Source: Cryptomeria japonica
Lineage: Eukaryota > Streptophyta > Pinopsida > Cupressales > Cupressaceae
Direction of reading: 5' to 3'
Length of the DNA stretch: 64,000 nucleotides
Assembly: GCF_030272615.1 (NCBI RefSeq)
Contig: NC_081411.1
Span: 838,354,136 to 838,418,135 of the forward strand
The translations under genes were made by a program, and so were the position numbers. Positions 11,791 to 22,812 of the stretch are shown piece after piece (within the stretch, counting starts at the first letter, position 1; each line of letters begins with the position of its first letter). Below the pieces are notes generated by a model. That model had not been told where the DNA came from, searched no databases, and saw only the letters and a program-made list of their open reading frames with translations.

Positions 11791-12956
11791 ATGATTTTTG
11801 TTGTGTTTCTTGGATGCCATGAGTTGGTTGAGAATTTGCCATCTAGCAGTTCTCCTCAAAGGTACTTGGTCCACTTCCACCCTTGTAAAACATCACATTA
11901 TGTGATGACGTTTCAACTTTGGGATGGGAATGTGTTTGTTGAGTTTTTCCCCTTGCTTGTTTGTGTTTGCTTGAGTGTAACCCATCTAGGAATTGGTTCT
12001 CCAGGCTTGAGGGTGGCTTCTAGTAAGCCTAGGCTGGGAGGTGAGCACCGCATGGTCACAACCTTATGTTTTGTATGCAGGTTGCTTGGAAAGAGGGAAT
12101 TAAAAAAAAAAAAAAAGCTAGGATGTTGTTGATTTGTTTATTTTTTTGTTGCAAAAAGAAATAAGAATGTAATTGTTGTATTTATTTTGAAAGAAAGAAA
12201 TGTTTTTATTTAGTTAAGTCCTCATTTATTAAGAATGAGAGACTAGTTGGGCTCTTTACCCATTTGTAAAATTTGACAACTTGTGTTCAAAACATTCTTA
12301 TAAGAAAAATATTTTGAATAAATTCTTTAATGTATTATGCTGTTGTTATTTTTATTTAATTCTGTCTTATAGTGAAATCTATCATTTATTTATCTCTGCA
12401 AATTATATTAAAAAAAGGGGAAATGCAGAAAATGTTATGTTAATGTTATAAGTATTTTGTGTACTATTTATATGCTATTGTAATTGTATTTACTACTGTT
12501 ATTTTCCTAATTAAAAAAAAGAGAAAATAGAAACTAAAGTAGATAAATTTAATCTCTTCCTATAGATGACTATATGACATAGAAAGTAAATTAGAAATGC
12601 ATTTATCCCAATATGCAATAGATATATGCATTCCTTACATCTATAAAATAAAAAAAAACTATTTAAAGATTTTAGCTTGCTGCTATTATTTACTGTCATA
12701 AAATTTATTGTTATTTTGAAAAGAAAAATATATTCAAATTTAGTCCTAGACAATGAGGGTATAAGTTAATCTATTCATGTTAAATTACATCATTCAAAAA
12801 AAAAGAAAACTATATCCATTTACATGTTGTCTGTATATTTATGATATTCCTGCATGTTTAAATAGTATATACATATAAAAAAAAAACATATCTAACCCTA
12901 GAGATATATATATATATATTTTTTTTAAAAATAATAATAACAAAAAAAAAAAATTT
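11791..12956. other. AT-rich stretch without recognisable genes
   Basis: Short open frames here have no family resemblance. An A-run of about 15 bases at 12101-12116 might mark a polyadenylated or LTR-related end. Several poly-A and poly-T runs follow up to 12955. Confidence 0.5.
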
Positions 12957-13300
12957 CCACCGAAAACCTACCCGGGGGTTACCTCGGAGCCAAGGGCTCC
13001 CTTCGGGCTCCCCAGGCAGTGCAGGCTCCTTGCCGGGCATGACACACAGAGGTGCCGAGACACCGCTGTGGGCCGCAACCCACAGGGACGGTCGAGGCCA
13101 CCACTGTGGGCTGCGTCCCACAGGGACACCGTGGCGTCACTATGGGCCGCGACCCGCAGTGGCGCCCACGACGCCTTTGCGGGTAACACCACCCTCCCAC
13201 AACCTCCTTTGTCTTACATGTCCCCCGTGTGACAGCAAAACCATCGCCTTGCCTCCATTTGGTCATCGCCTCCATGGCCGCCACCTCCACCATACCTTGG
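12957..13300. repeat. CpG-rich block with three tandem hairpin units
   Basis: GC-rich DNA begins abruptly inside very AT-rich sequence. Three units at 13066-13085, 13104-13123 and 13140-13159 have the form CTGTGGG, six bases, CCCACAG (the third is CTATGGG and CCCGCAG). They repeat with a 36-38 base period. CpG is dense across the block. No gene is recognised on either strand. Confidence 0.6.
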
Positions 13301-13344
13301 AACATTCACATAACACACACACACACTCAAAATTTTTTTATAAA

Positions 13345-13504
13345 ACCCTAACCCAATTTCGGGTTAGGGTAAAAGCAATAAAAAAAAAGGAAAGAAATCT
13401 AGTTGTTAAAATTGCAACCCTAACCCAATTTCGGGTTAGGGTTAGCATTTAAATAATAGAGATATTTTAAAAATGCAACCCTAGCCCATATTCGGGTTAG
13501 GGTT
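13345..13504. repeat. Three palindromes with telomere-like arms
   Basis: Units at 13345-13370, 13416-13443 and 13477-13504 each have an arm ACCCTAACCC (ACCCTAGCCC in the third), a 6-base spacer, and the complementary arm GGGTTAGGGT. They repeat about every 60-70 bases with similar AT-rich spacers. The arms contain the plant telomere unit CCCTAAA only in part and are inverted, so this is not a telomere tract. Confidence 0.75.
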
Positions 13505-13669
13505 AGCATATAAGAATAATAGAGAAATTTGAATTATAGTTTTTAAATTATAACATTTTAGGGTTTAATAATAATTTGCAATATAATATTTAATGGGTAT
13601 AGTTGGCTCATTTTATTAAGGAAATATACATGTATAAATAGGTATAAATTTAGAGTTGTTTATCTTATT

Positions 13670-13672
<3 letters not shown>

Positions 13673-13750
<78 letters not shown>

Positions 13751-13764
13751 AATATAGCATATTA

Positions 13765-13800
<36 letters not shown>
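13673..13800. repeat. TA dinucleotide microsatellite
   Basis: An almost pure (TA)n run at about 13673-13745 is followed by a short interruption and a second run at 13767-13800. Confidence 0.9.
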
Positions 13801-13802
<2 letters not shown>

Positions 13803-15027
13803 TATTTTATTAATAAATATTAATGAACGCTTAAGTAATAGTTAGACCCTTTTCACTTTTAGCTGAAATTTTAAATTGGGGGAATTAATTTTATATAGTT
13901 CTACTATCAAAATTATTGACGTAATTTTATCAAGGATTATTAATGACGATATTTCATAGATAATCTTTGTATTTAATTAAATATGGACGTCAAGTTAAAT
14001 TTAATTTGGGGAAAATTGTAAATGAGAATTATTAATTATTTTATACGAATTTTTAATCTATGAGGCCAATTTTGGCCAGATTATTTAATCATCGAAATTT
14101 GAAAGTTTAGGGGAGATTGAAATAGGCTAAAGTATAAATTAGATTTATTTGGCAAATAACATTATTAATTTTGAACCTTATTGGCTAAATATAAATAACG
14201 AAATTTGCGAGCGCTCGATTAGTTAAATTGTAGATTTAGGATATTCGTATCATTATTCAATTAGCTCGGAATAATTTAAATGCAATTTAAATATTTAATT
14301 TTCCCTCAACTTTAATTAGCGGCAATTTAATTAGGTTAATTAAATTATCTAATTAAATTGTTAAGACCCTCTTAGGGAATAATTAGTCCTCATTAATTTA
14401 TTGTCACTTTTATTTGTGAGTTAATTAATCCAATATTAGTGAACAATTCTACTTAAATCTTAGTTAAGACAAAACTCTATTGATTTCATTTTAATGTAGA
14501 CTATTTTGCGAGTTTATGTTGTTCAAAAAGAAAAAATTGTTCCATTTTTTTTTACCCAAAAGTTTGGGCACGACAAATTCTACACTTATTATTCATCTAT
14601 TTTATTAATCTATTCTTTAATTATTTAATTAAACTAACTATTCATTCTGATCATCTCCCTTCAACACTTCTAATTATTCTATTTCTATTCTCACAACATT
14701 TAAAAGATTATTTTATTAATTCAATCTCTAATGTTTAAATAATTTTATTTAAATTATTTAAATTAATTAAGTTATCCCTCCAATTCCCCAAATTATAATT
14801 CCATCTAATTTCATTTCTCTCAAATTCATATTTCCCCAAATTCGAATTTAATAGCATTTCAATTAATTTCATATTTCCAAATTCACATTTTCCCCAAATC
14901 TGAATTTTAGTTAATTTCATGTGCATTTCAGCATTCGAATGACCAAATTCAAATCCAAATTGAAAAAGAAAATAAAATTCAATTTCAAATTCCTACAACA
15001 CATGCTAAAATCAGAACTGATTGATCA
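13801..15027. other. AT-rich intergenic DNA
   Basis: About 1.2 kb of very AT-rich sequence rich in AATTAA-like words. No coding, LTR or RNA feature can be supported. Confidence 0.5.
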
Positions 15028-15310
15028 AATCAGTTGTCAAATCAATTAACTGAGTTAACTCGTCAATCATCCTTTTTAACTCTTAATCACCTTTTTATGA
15101 CTAATCCATCTATTCAGTCTTCTAATAAATCAAGTGAGTTATCTCCCCAATCTATTCAGTTCACTAATCAATCAAGTGAGTTCACTAATCAAGCAATCCA
15201 GTTCACTCTTCAATCAATCCAATTGACTACTCAATCAAATGAGTTAATAGATCAATCAATTGAGTTCACTAATCAATCTAAATCAGTTATTTATCAATCA
15301 ACACTTGAGT
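15028..15310 (+). repeat. Degenerate minisatellite (about 24-bp unit)
   Basis: Variants of CAATCAAGTGAGTTCACTAAT repeat about ten times. They create an incidental open frame rich in TNQS. The unit is imperfect and no protein family is recognised. Confidence 0.6.
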
Positions 15311-15627
15311 TCTATTTCTCACCCCCTTTGTGTTGAAAATCTATAAATTCAATCTCTTTTCATCATTTCAAGCTAGCTTTTTTAGAATCACAGTCTTCAA
15401 AACATTTGTATTCATGAAATTGGTGCAATACCTAAGAGCCATCAACCAAGTAGATTGGAGAAGAACAATGGAAGCACAAGTGGAGAATAGGGAGTTTTAA
15501 TTAGTTTAAATTTCTTATTTCCTTCATTTATTTCATTGAATTGTTTTTAGAACCGGTTTAATTAGTTAAGGATTCTTGTGATTCATCCTTTTAGTCTAAT
15601 TAGCCTTAGATTCCTAATGATTTCAAG
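15311..15627. other. Unassigned sequence
   Basis: Follows the minisatellite and precedes the copia fragment. Nothing recognisable on either strand. Confidence 0.4.
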
Positions 15628-17075
15628 CATGATGACAAACACCACAACAAAATAGTGTTGTAGAAAGGAAAAACCAAATTGTCAAGGAGATGGTGAGAAC
15701 AATGTTAAATGAGGCAAACATATTGGATATATACTGGAACGAAGCAATTCATACTATTATATATACATTAAACTGGGTTCAATTGAGAGTAAATAGCAGA
15801 GTGACACCTTATGAATTGTGGTATGACCAGAAGCCATCAGTCAAACACTTCAAAGTGTTTGGAAGTAAATTCTTCATCAAGAGAGATGAAGATGGTTTAG
15901 GTGGTTTTGATTCTAGGAGTGATGAAGCTATTTTATTGGGTTACTCAACTCACAACAAGGCCTATAGATGCTACAACAAAAGATTGAGAAGATTTGTTGA
16001 GAGTGTGTATGTAAGAGTTCATGGAGACTTGCATAAAGGAAGACAAACACAAGTAAATTGGTATGATCACTCATGTGATGAAGATGAGGTGTAGTTAGAA
16101 TATGAACAAGAAGAGGCACCCACCAAGACCCCTAATAGGTATGTGTAGAAAAATCACTCGAAAGAGAAGATTATAGGAAATAAAAAAGATGGTGTGCAGA
16201 CTAGAAGAAGACTAGCCCGGAACAATGAATAAATGAATTTTTGCCTCATGATTGAAATGGAACCCAAAACATTTAAGGAGGCCAAAAAGTGAGAAATGGA
16301 TGGATGCAATAGAAGAAGAGTTGTAGCAGATTGAAAAAGAACAAGACTTGGGAGTTAGTTCCTAGACCAACAGATAAGAATGTCATTGGTACTAAATGGG
16401 TCTATCGGAACAAGATGAATGAAGAAGGTAAAATTGTCAAGCATAAAGAAATATTAGTGTACAAAGGGTATTCTTAAGTAGAAGAATTTATTTTGAAGAA
16501 AAATTTGTACCAGTTGCAAGACTTGAGGCTATTAGAATGTTCTTAGCATTCTTTGCCTACAAAGGATACAAGGTATATCAAATGGATGTTAAATCTGCCT
16601 TGTTGAATGGCAATTTAGAAGAAGAAGTCTACATAGAACAACCAGAAATTTTTCTGCTGCATGATGATGAAACTTTTGTGTGTTGATTGAAAAAGGCATT
16701 GTATGGTTTGAAGAAAGCTCCAAGAGCATGGTATTCAAGGTTAGATAAGTATCTTCAGGAGAAAGGTTTCAGAAAGGGAAATGCAAATAGTAATCTATAC
16801 ATCAAAGAAGATGGACACCACATGATTATTGTTGTTGTGTATGTGGATGATATAATATTTAGAGGCAATAAGGATACCTTGTGTAAAGAGTTTGTTGATC
16901 ATATGCAGTCAAAGTTTGAGATGTCAATGCTTGGAGAGCTACCATATTTTCTTGGTTTGCAGATTTCATAACAAGATAAAGAAATATTTATCTCTCAAAT
17001 CAAGTATGCCAGAGATATGTTGAAGAAGTTTTAGATGGAGGATAACAAACCGATTAGTACCCCCATGGTGACCGA
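15628..17075 (+). pseudogene. Copia fragment: integrase C-terminus to reverse transcriptase
   Basis: The fragment starts mid-integrase (TPQQNSVVERKN), goes through MVRTMLNEAN, TPYELWYDQKPSV and LGYSTHNKAYRCYN, and then the reverse transcriptase: [56 protein letters not shown] and YVDDIIF. It ends after PISTPMV. Reverse transcriptase would copy the element RNA; here the YVDD centre is intact but several stops and frame changes (TAG 16092, TAG near 16146, TAA near 16475, TGA 16683) make it inactive. It closely resembles the minus-strand copia at 34051-37465 and is probably the same family. Confidence 0.85.
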
Positions 17076-18240
17076 TGCAGGTTGAACTATTTTCTATTAC
17101 ACTGCTTCTTCTCTACCGGATCTTGGTTCTCTCTGTCTAAACCCTCTTCAACTCAACTTCTACCTAGCTAGATCTCATCTCGTACTCTCTTTTCTCTCCT
17201 TCACTCTCAATGGCTTCCTTATCGGTTCAATCTATGTTGGTTTGATAGACTGTTATGCTCCATAACAGTTTACTGAAAACCTTAAACCTTTCTAGTTAAA
17301 TCCTTATTGCCAGTTCTTTTTCTAACACTTAGTCACTTCAATATTTTTCTATCAACACACAAAATGGTCCTCTCTTATTTAGCATGATCACACTTTCTCA
17401 TCAGTCATCTAGTTAAGTCTTTGATCTGCATATTTATACACATGCTTTCCCACAAAAAAAAAACTAAAAATTTTTGCACCTAAGGTTTTCTTCATTGACT
17501 ACGATCCATATCAAATCAAATCTCATCTTCTTGAATTGACAAACTACAATAGTTCAACAAAAATATTTATCTTTATTTATTTTTTCAATGAATGTTTACT
17601 ATATCTAGTAAACTAGACCTATTCATAATCCTTGATTTTGTCAATCACAATAAATGATCTAGTTGTTTCCTTCTCTAGATCAACAAGATGATCAGATGTC
17701 CTTCTTTGATCATAACACAAAAGAAATCTCCACCTTTTGATCTACTTTGAGATGCAATCCTTTACAATCGATTCGTGATTTCCATAGTCTTCATTTAATA
17801 TCAGCCTAATTGACAACTACCTCACCGATGCACCATTCATCTACCACTACATGTTCGCTACCTAGAGTCCACACGACATCTCTTTTAGAATCCAACTCAC
17901 TTGATTATGTAGGTTAAAACTTGGTCACTGACTGAACCTACTACCAGTATACACCAACCAGTAAATTTTTATATTGTGCACTTCTCTACTCTGTCGGTTA
18001 AGTCATGTTATCATTTACCGGTGACATTCCTCAACCATTTTTCCAAAATGGAAAATACTTCACATCCTTTCATCTTCTTATCTAGGTCCTTCAATTTGTC
18101 TCTTTGCTTTCTTACCAGCTGACACACATACTAGTTGACATCAAGATGCCAACAATCTTCAATAATCCTACTTTCATATCGGTAACATCAACTTGCATAC
18201 CTATTGACATCAATGACAACACAATGCCAACACTATCATC
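17076..18240 (-). repeat. Copia LTR, about 1165 bp
   Basis: On the minus strand it starts TGTTGGCATTGTGTTGTC at 18240, directly after the broken RNase H fragment, and ends about 17076 (TGCA). A second TGTTGGCATC start-like sequence occurs inside at 18154, so the true start could be there and the first 87 bases a duplication. Flanking 5-base sequences do not match, so the LTR is not a clean insertion. Confidence 0.55.
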
Positions 18241-18329
18241 TACACATTTTGCCCAATCTGCATTAGTATAGGCTTGCAAACTGAAATCTCCTTTCTCTAG
18301 ATACCATAAGCAATAAGTAAGTGTGCCTT
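18241..18329 (-). pseudogene. Copia RNase H fragment, distal piece of a split element
   Basis: Minus-strand reading gives TLTYCLWYLEKGDFSLQAY and then TNADWAKCVDD, the start of copia RNase H. The frame joins exactly to the HLQG end at 34056 when the gypsy insert and one GCCTT copy are ignored. The rest of RNase H is missing because the LTR starts right after DDS. Confidence 0.85.
18325..18329. repeat. Target site duplication GCCTT (left)
   Basis: GCCTT directly precedes the left LTR of the chromodomain gypsy element; the same five bases follow its right LTR at 34051-34055. Confidence 0.9.
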
Positions 18330-18401
18330 TGGTGTAGGAGGACCCTTCCAATCTCTTTCTCCTTCTTTGTTTTGTTGGTGTTATGCTTCTTTTGAAGCCA
18401 T

Positions 18402-18410
18402 TATATATAA
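18402..18410 (+). promoter_or_regulatory. LTR TATA box
   Basis: TATATATAA lies 72 bases into the LTR; a similar TATATAAAA is at the equivalent place in the 3' LTR (about 32546). Early placement would make the U3 region very short. Confidence 0.4.
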
Positions 18411-18602
18411 AATAAAGAGCCATGTACTCATTGGTCCTAGTTTTAGGTCCTAAGTGTTTTTGTTGTGATTTCTTGTGCAGGAGAGGTTGAGTGTGCCTTG
18501 GATGTGTGTTAGGCCTTATTGGTATGTTGATGTCCTTAGGATAGCCCAAAATAGGCCTAGGAGTCATCAAAAACAACAATGGCAAAGTTGCTCAAAAGAT
18601 GC

Positions 18603-18644
18603 AAAAGTTGCATGACAACTTTTAAAAGTTGTCAAGCAACTTTT
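18603..18644. repeat. Nested palindrome in the LTR
   Basis: The centre GACAACTTTTAAAAGTTGTC (18614-18633) is a perfect 20-base palindrome. It is flanked by the arms AAAAGTTGC and GCAACTTTT. The 3' LTR copy near 32744-32787 has one change in the centre. Confidence 0.8.
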
Positions 18645-19910
18645 CCACCCAAAAGGTCAAAGACTCTTATTGAGCATGGAGAGCCCTAATTTTGGCACAC
18701 TGACTAAGGTCTAGGTATTATAAGATGTTTCAAACCCTAAAATATGTGGGGGTTAATCATTGTGGTATGGCTCAAGTAAGAAAAGCTTGACTGTGACTGT
18801 TTTGTTGGTTACTAGTCAGTTTGAATGAAGCAACTGAGCAAGTTAATGGATTGATTTGCATGAAAAACTATGTGGAGTGTCTTGTATGGTGTTTTTAATC
18901 TCATTTTGATCATTTGGAATAGGTTTTGATTTGTGAGTGAGGCGTGTTTGTAAATATTTTGAAAATTGTCTTCTCACTGTCCAGTTTAGGACTAGTTTGT
19001 GTAAATGGATGCATAACTCCATTCCCCATTGTGGAACCACCATGAAACCATGGGAAATGGAAGAGAATACCTTGTAATATAATTCAATGCAAGAAGGGCC
19101 TTTGAAGATGCAGGGAAGCCAACCATTTAGCCACTCCTAGGCGAGACTGGACAGTGCCCAGTTAGGAATGGTTGTTGGTGTAGTGGTCTGAGAGAGCAAG
19201 GTTGGTCAGAGGAGAGTGCACCCTTTGGAGGAGGTGTATAGGAGTGTGTGAAGAACCATTGGTGTGAAGGAGGAGCCTCCACCAATCAAAAAAAGGTGCC
19301 TAAAACACAAAACATCCACTGTGACCCAGGCAGACCATAAAAACCCTCACAAAACCCTTAAAAACCCCAAAATTCGCCCTAGGCACTGTACGACCACTTG
19401 GAGGCCCAAAACTAGAGAAATCCTTGAGCCCTTGCCAAATGAGTGGTAGTCCATTTTGGGAGTTTGGGTGGTTTGTGCATCATTTGTGAGAGGGAGCCCT
19501 AAAGGACCAGGTAGGAGGTCTAATTGGTCCTAATCCTTATAGCCCTATTTTGTAAGCAAAACACAAAATAGTGAAATTGGTAGGGGGGATGAGGGTTGTA
19601 ACTTCTTGGGGCACATGGATGGATGTAAAACATGGTTTAAGAATTATCCTAACCTTGTTAAGACCTAGGAAGCAGTAGGACAAGCCAAGCCCTTATTAGC
19701 CATAGTAAGGGGTTTTGAGTCTCATGAGTAGGTGAGACTTTAGGAGAAGCATTGCAACTCATTGGTAGGTGGAATTGGGCAAGGTTAGGAGATTCCTCAA
19801 GCAAAGGAAGTCCTAGAGACCCTAGGGTGTGTAGAGAACACCAGGTGATCCAAGGAAAGGATCCAAGAGCATAGACTAGGCTAGTCTATCCCAAACCCCA
19901 TCCCATCAGA

Positions 19911-19922
19911 TTGGTATCAAAG
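19911..19922 (+). other. Primer-binding site of the chromodomain element
   Basis: TTGGTATCAAAG starts two bases after the LTR end. It matches the initiator-Met tRNA type with one change (G to A) from TTGGTATCAGAG. Confidence 0.8.
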
Positions 19923-19987
19923 AAAGTTAAAGATTTGTTGGACTATGTATGTCTCTATATACTGGTGAATCAATAGTGGAGAGAAGA

Positions 19988-21138
19988 ATGGTCACTAATG
20001 CAGAGCTGGCTAGGGAGGTAGAAGAATAGAAGGAGAAGAATAGACTCCTTAAAGAAGCTATGAGCGAGATAAGGGATAAGTTGCAAAAAGTGGTGGATCA
20101 GAGGACACAAGGGCCTTGGGGTGAAGACACCAAAGGTAAAGGCAAGAAAACCATTGACATAGATGACATTATACCGAAACTAGATCCCTTGTTTAATGAA
20201 GAACCTTTTGTGAAGGCTATTGAGGCTTTGAACACCAAAGCTTTTGAAGGATTGCCACATTTCAGTGGAAGGATGGACATTGACACTGTCATGGAATGGA
20301 TTGAGGGCATGGAAAACCACTTTGAGTGTGAGGGAGTGATAGAGGCTCAAAAGGTTAAGGTTGCCAAATCAAGATTAAGGGGAGCAGCTTTAACATGGTG
20401 GAAGTACCTGCAAGAAGAGAGAGTTAGCATGGGGAAGCTACCTATTTCCAATTGGAAGGCCATGGTGAGAAAGATCAAAGAGAACTACTTACCAGAGGAT
20501 TATGAAGTCCAACTTCATAAGAAGAGACAAGGTTTGAAGCAAAAAGACCTTGATGTGACCTCCTACACTGAAGAGTTTCAAAAACTTTATCTTAGATCCA
20601 AAGTCCAAGAAGATGAATCTATTAAGGTGGCTAGGTATCTAAGTGGCCTAAAGTGGAACATTCAAGAGGAGATAAGCCTATGGACTCCTACTACTATTCA
20701 AAAATGTCATTAGCTTGCTATCAAGGTGGAAGATAGGAACAAAAGGAAAGCAGACTCCAATAATAGGTGAAAAGGAAGAGGTAGAGAACAAACGAATCAC
20801 CGAGGTGGTTACCAAAGCAAGTCAAATGAGTAGAGGAACCAGGGAGAAGCCAAGTTGACTGAACATGGTAGTGAAACCAATCTTAGAGGGGGCCATTCTA
20901 GAGGAAGAGGTGCACAAGGTGGTCCAAGTAGGGGTAGAGGTATCGGCAGGGGTAACTCCTACTTTGCAACTATGAAGTGTTACAACTATGGACAATTGGG
21001 ACACCTGACATATAGATGCCCTGACAAGCCTACCTCATCAAATAGTGGGAAGAGGGTTGCTTATGCTCATGAAGACTCTTCAAGTAGCAAGATATTGGAT
21101 GTAGACAAGATTGAATTAGATATTGGTGAGAATCTGAT
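19988..21138 (+). pseudogene. Gypsy gag (N-terminal part of gag-pol)
   Basis: Reading from ATG 19988 gives a retrotransposon gag with FEGLPHFSGRMDIDTVMEWI, RLRGAALTWWKYLQ and VTSYTEEFQKLYL, then an Arg/Gly-rich tract and a CCHC knuckle CYNYGQLGHLTYRCP whose second cysteine is tyrosine. Gag packages element RNA. Stops in this frame are TAG 20027, TAG 20711, TGA 20768 and TAG 20831; no frameshift is seen. The frame is interrupted at 21138 by the nested element and resumes at 29004 in register, so gag and pol were one continuous ORF. Confidence 0.9.
21134..21138. repeat. Target site duplication CTGAT (left)
   Basis: CTGAT precedes the nested element and recurs at 28999-29003 right after it. Confidence 0.9.
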
Positions 21139-21327
21139 TGTAGCGTCCTAAAATTGTGACACTTGCAATTTCGACCGCATTTGGGTCTTCACGATGGTGA
21201 CGCAACACTAAACCTGAATGGAGACCCCGAAACTTGCTCATGACACCAAAAACTGCATTTTTCCAGCACCCTGGCCTGATCCTCCTTGCACCCTGCTGTC
21301 CCGAGAGGTGGGACCAGAGCGCCCAGT

Positions 21328-21351
21328 GCCCTGGTCCTTCAGGACCAGGGC
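21328..21351. repeat. GC-rich palindrome in LTR U3
   Basis: Perfect 11-base arms, GCCCTGGTCCT and AGGACCAGGGC, are separated by TC. The 3' LTR copy has one mismatch. Related GCGCCC and CCCTGGTCC words repeat on both sides. Confidence 0.85.
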
Positions 21352-21491
21352 GCCTAGCGCCCTGGTCCCTGGCCCTATTTTGGGCCCGGTCTCCTATGGG
21401 ACTTCGGGCCTTTTTGTTTGCAATTTGGAAAATAACATTTCCTGGTCGGCCTAAGGTCAGGAAAATCAGTCTTTTAACCCTAATTGGCAAG

Positions 21492-21500
21492 TATATAAAC
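21492..21500 (+). promoter_or_regulatory. LTR TATA box
   Basis: TATATAAAC, conserved in the 3' LTR at 28101-28109, about 350 bases into the LTR. This fits a U3 promoter for plus-strand transcription. Confidence 0.6.
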
Positions 21501-22384
21501 TACATTTCCTCTCCCATTTGAGGGAGGAAGGACATATGTGTACAAGATGTGGAAACGATATTCAAACATTCAAGCATTCAAGCATTCAAGCATTCCTTCA
21601 AGCAATTGATCATTCTAAGTCTCCATTCAAGGCTAAGTGTTGCATTCAAGACAAGGATTCAACCATTGAAGAGGAGATCACTTACAACACATTACATGCT
21701 ACATACAACATACTACATACAACAAACAACAACATCTATACCTTCGCACATAAAGATACAAACATCCTTACAACAAGGTATTAGTACTTGTTTTACATTA
21801 CATTTACAACATTTCTCATTTCTTGGTTAATTCCAAAACCGGGGTTTGACCTAAAGGAAAACCCCTAATCCCTAACCCCCCAATCGTCTTCGCTTTTCTG
21901 TGTGTAGGTTGCAGGTACGTGGCTGAAATTGAAGATCTGGAATCCTTGTGCAGAGACGAACAAATCCCCCTTCATTTCGCAGATTTTTCGGAGGACCGTG
22001 GCGCTCAGGCACCATCGTCCCGACAACTTTTGCTCAAATTTGCAGGACAGCGCCATATCAACATTTTACTACTAATTCCAGGTCCGCAGTTTCATCGTAT
22101 ATCCCTATCTCAGTTTATAAGCTAATCTTTGTCACTTTCTATGCATTCCTAGCTTAATCTTTCTATCTACATTTCTTTACAAAAGAGGGTAGCCTTGTTG
22201 TCTTAACCCTTGAAACTCATTCAGAATCTAATCTTGCATTGTGTGGGATTGGATCTTGTGGGTTTCAACCCCTCTTTTGAATGTAAAGTCTCCCAAGTGA
22301 AAACCATCAACCCTAGCAACCTCCCTTCTCTCTCCTCGGAGTTGGAAGAGGGGAGAGCAACTAGGGTTTTCCGCTTTACATTTT

Positions 22385-22403
22385 GGTGAACCCGACGTGA
22401 ACA
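22385..22403 (+). other. Primer-binding site (non-Met type)
   Basis: TGGTGAACCCGACGTGAAC begins four bases after the LTR. TGG fits a tRNA CCA end. The same site with one change occurs in the element at 46985-57771. I could not assign the tRNA with certainty. Confidence 0.8.
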
Positions 22404-22782
22404 TCCTTTCTGATTATTCATAGTTAGATCTGAAAATTGGATTCCTTGATTACATTTCCATGTTTGATCTTTTGCAAAATTTTAGAGGTTAATTGCATAA
22501 AAACCCTAAATTTTCTTTTTAAGTAATTAAACTTGTGAAATGTTTAATTGTTGATGCTTGTTTCAGATCTGCCCTTCTATTACAAATTGTCAATTCATAT
22601 TTGTGCTTTAATTCTGAAAATTAAGTGGTTAAGTGTCAAAACCCTAATTTTTGAAACCCTCTTGATTCAACCTTTGTCCGACAATTTCACTGATCAAAAC
22701 ATCTCCAAATCAGTTGTAACTTTGGATTCCGCAATAAAATCACAATATCTTTCATCCCTAAAATTTTGGAAAAAAGTTGCGA

Positions 22783-22812
22783 GGACCGTGTGCACTCCGA
22801 GCGCCATCGTCC
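22783..22812 (+). repeat. GGACC stem-loop, leader copy 1
   Basis: GGACCGTG ... CATCGTCC around a 14-base interior. It is one of four related motifs in the element. Confidence 0.6.

Larger units (their letters stand above)
18330..19908 (+). repeat. 5' LTR of the chromodomain gypsy element
   Basis: Matches 32472-34050 over its whole length. A TATA-like TATATATAA is at 18402. A nested palindrome lies at 18603-18644. The end CCCATCCCATCA is followed at once by the primer-binding site. Confidence 0.95.
21139..22380 (+). repeat. 5' LTR of the nested element
   Basis: Starts TGTAGCGTCC and ends CGCTTTACA. It is near-identical to 27748-28998, which has an extra 9-10 bases near its end. It holds a GC-rich palindrome (21328-21351), a TATA box (21492), a small ATTCAAGC tandem repeat (about 21566-21600) and a GGACC stem-loop (21993-22020). 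Confidence 0.95.

Noticed and set aside
12858-13452. Overlapping open frames in the CpG-rich block
   Set aside because: They are explained by GC-rich hairpin repeats; both strands are open and the proteins are low-complexity.
13345-13504. Interstitial telomere tract
   Set aside because: The units are inverted palindromes with long spacers, not head-to-tail TTTAGGG repeats.
15034-15336. 100-codon TNQS-rich protein
   Set aside because: It is a by-product of the minisatellite; the unit is DNA-level and decays at the ends.
17076-18240. Solo LTR with target duplication
   Set aside because: Flanking bases (ACCGA and CTATC) differ; the LTR is better explained as the end of the split copia after an internal deletion.
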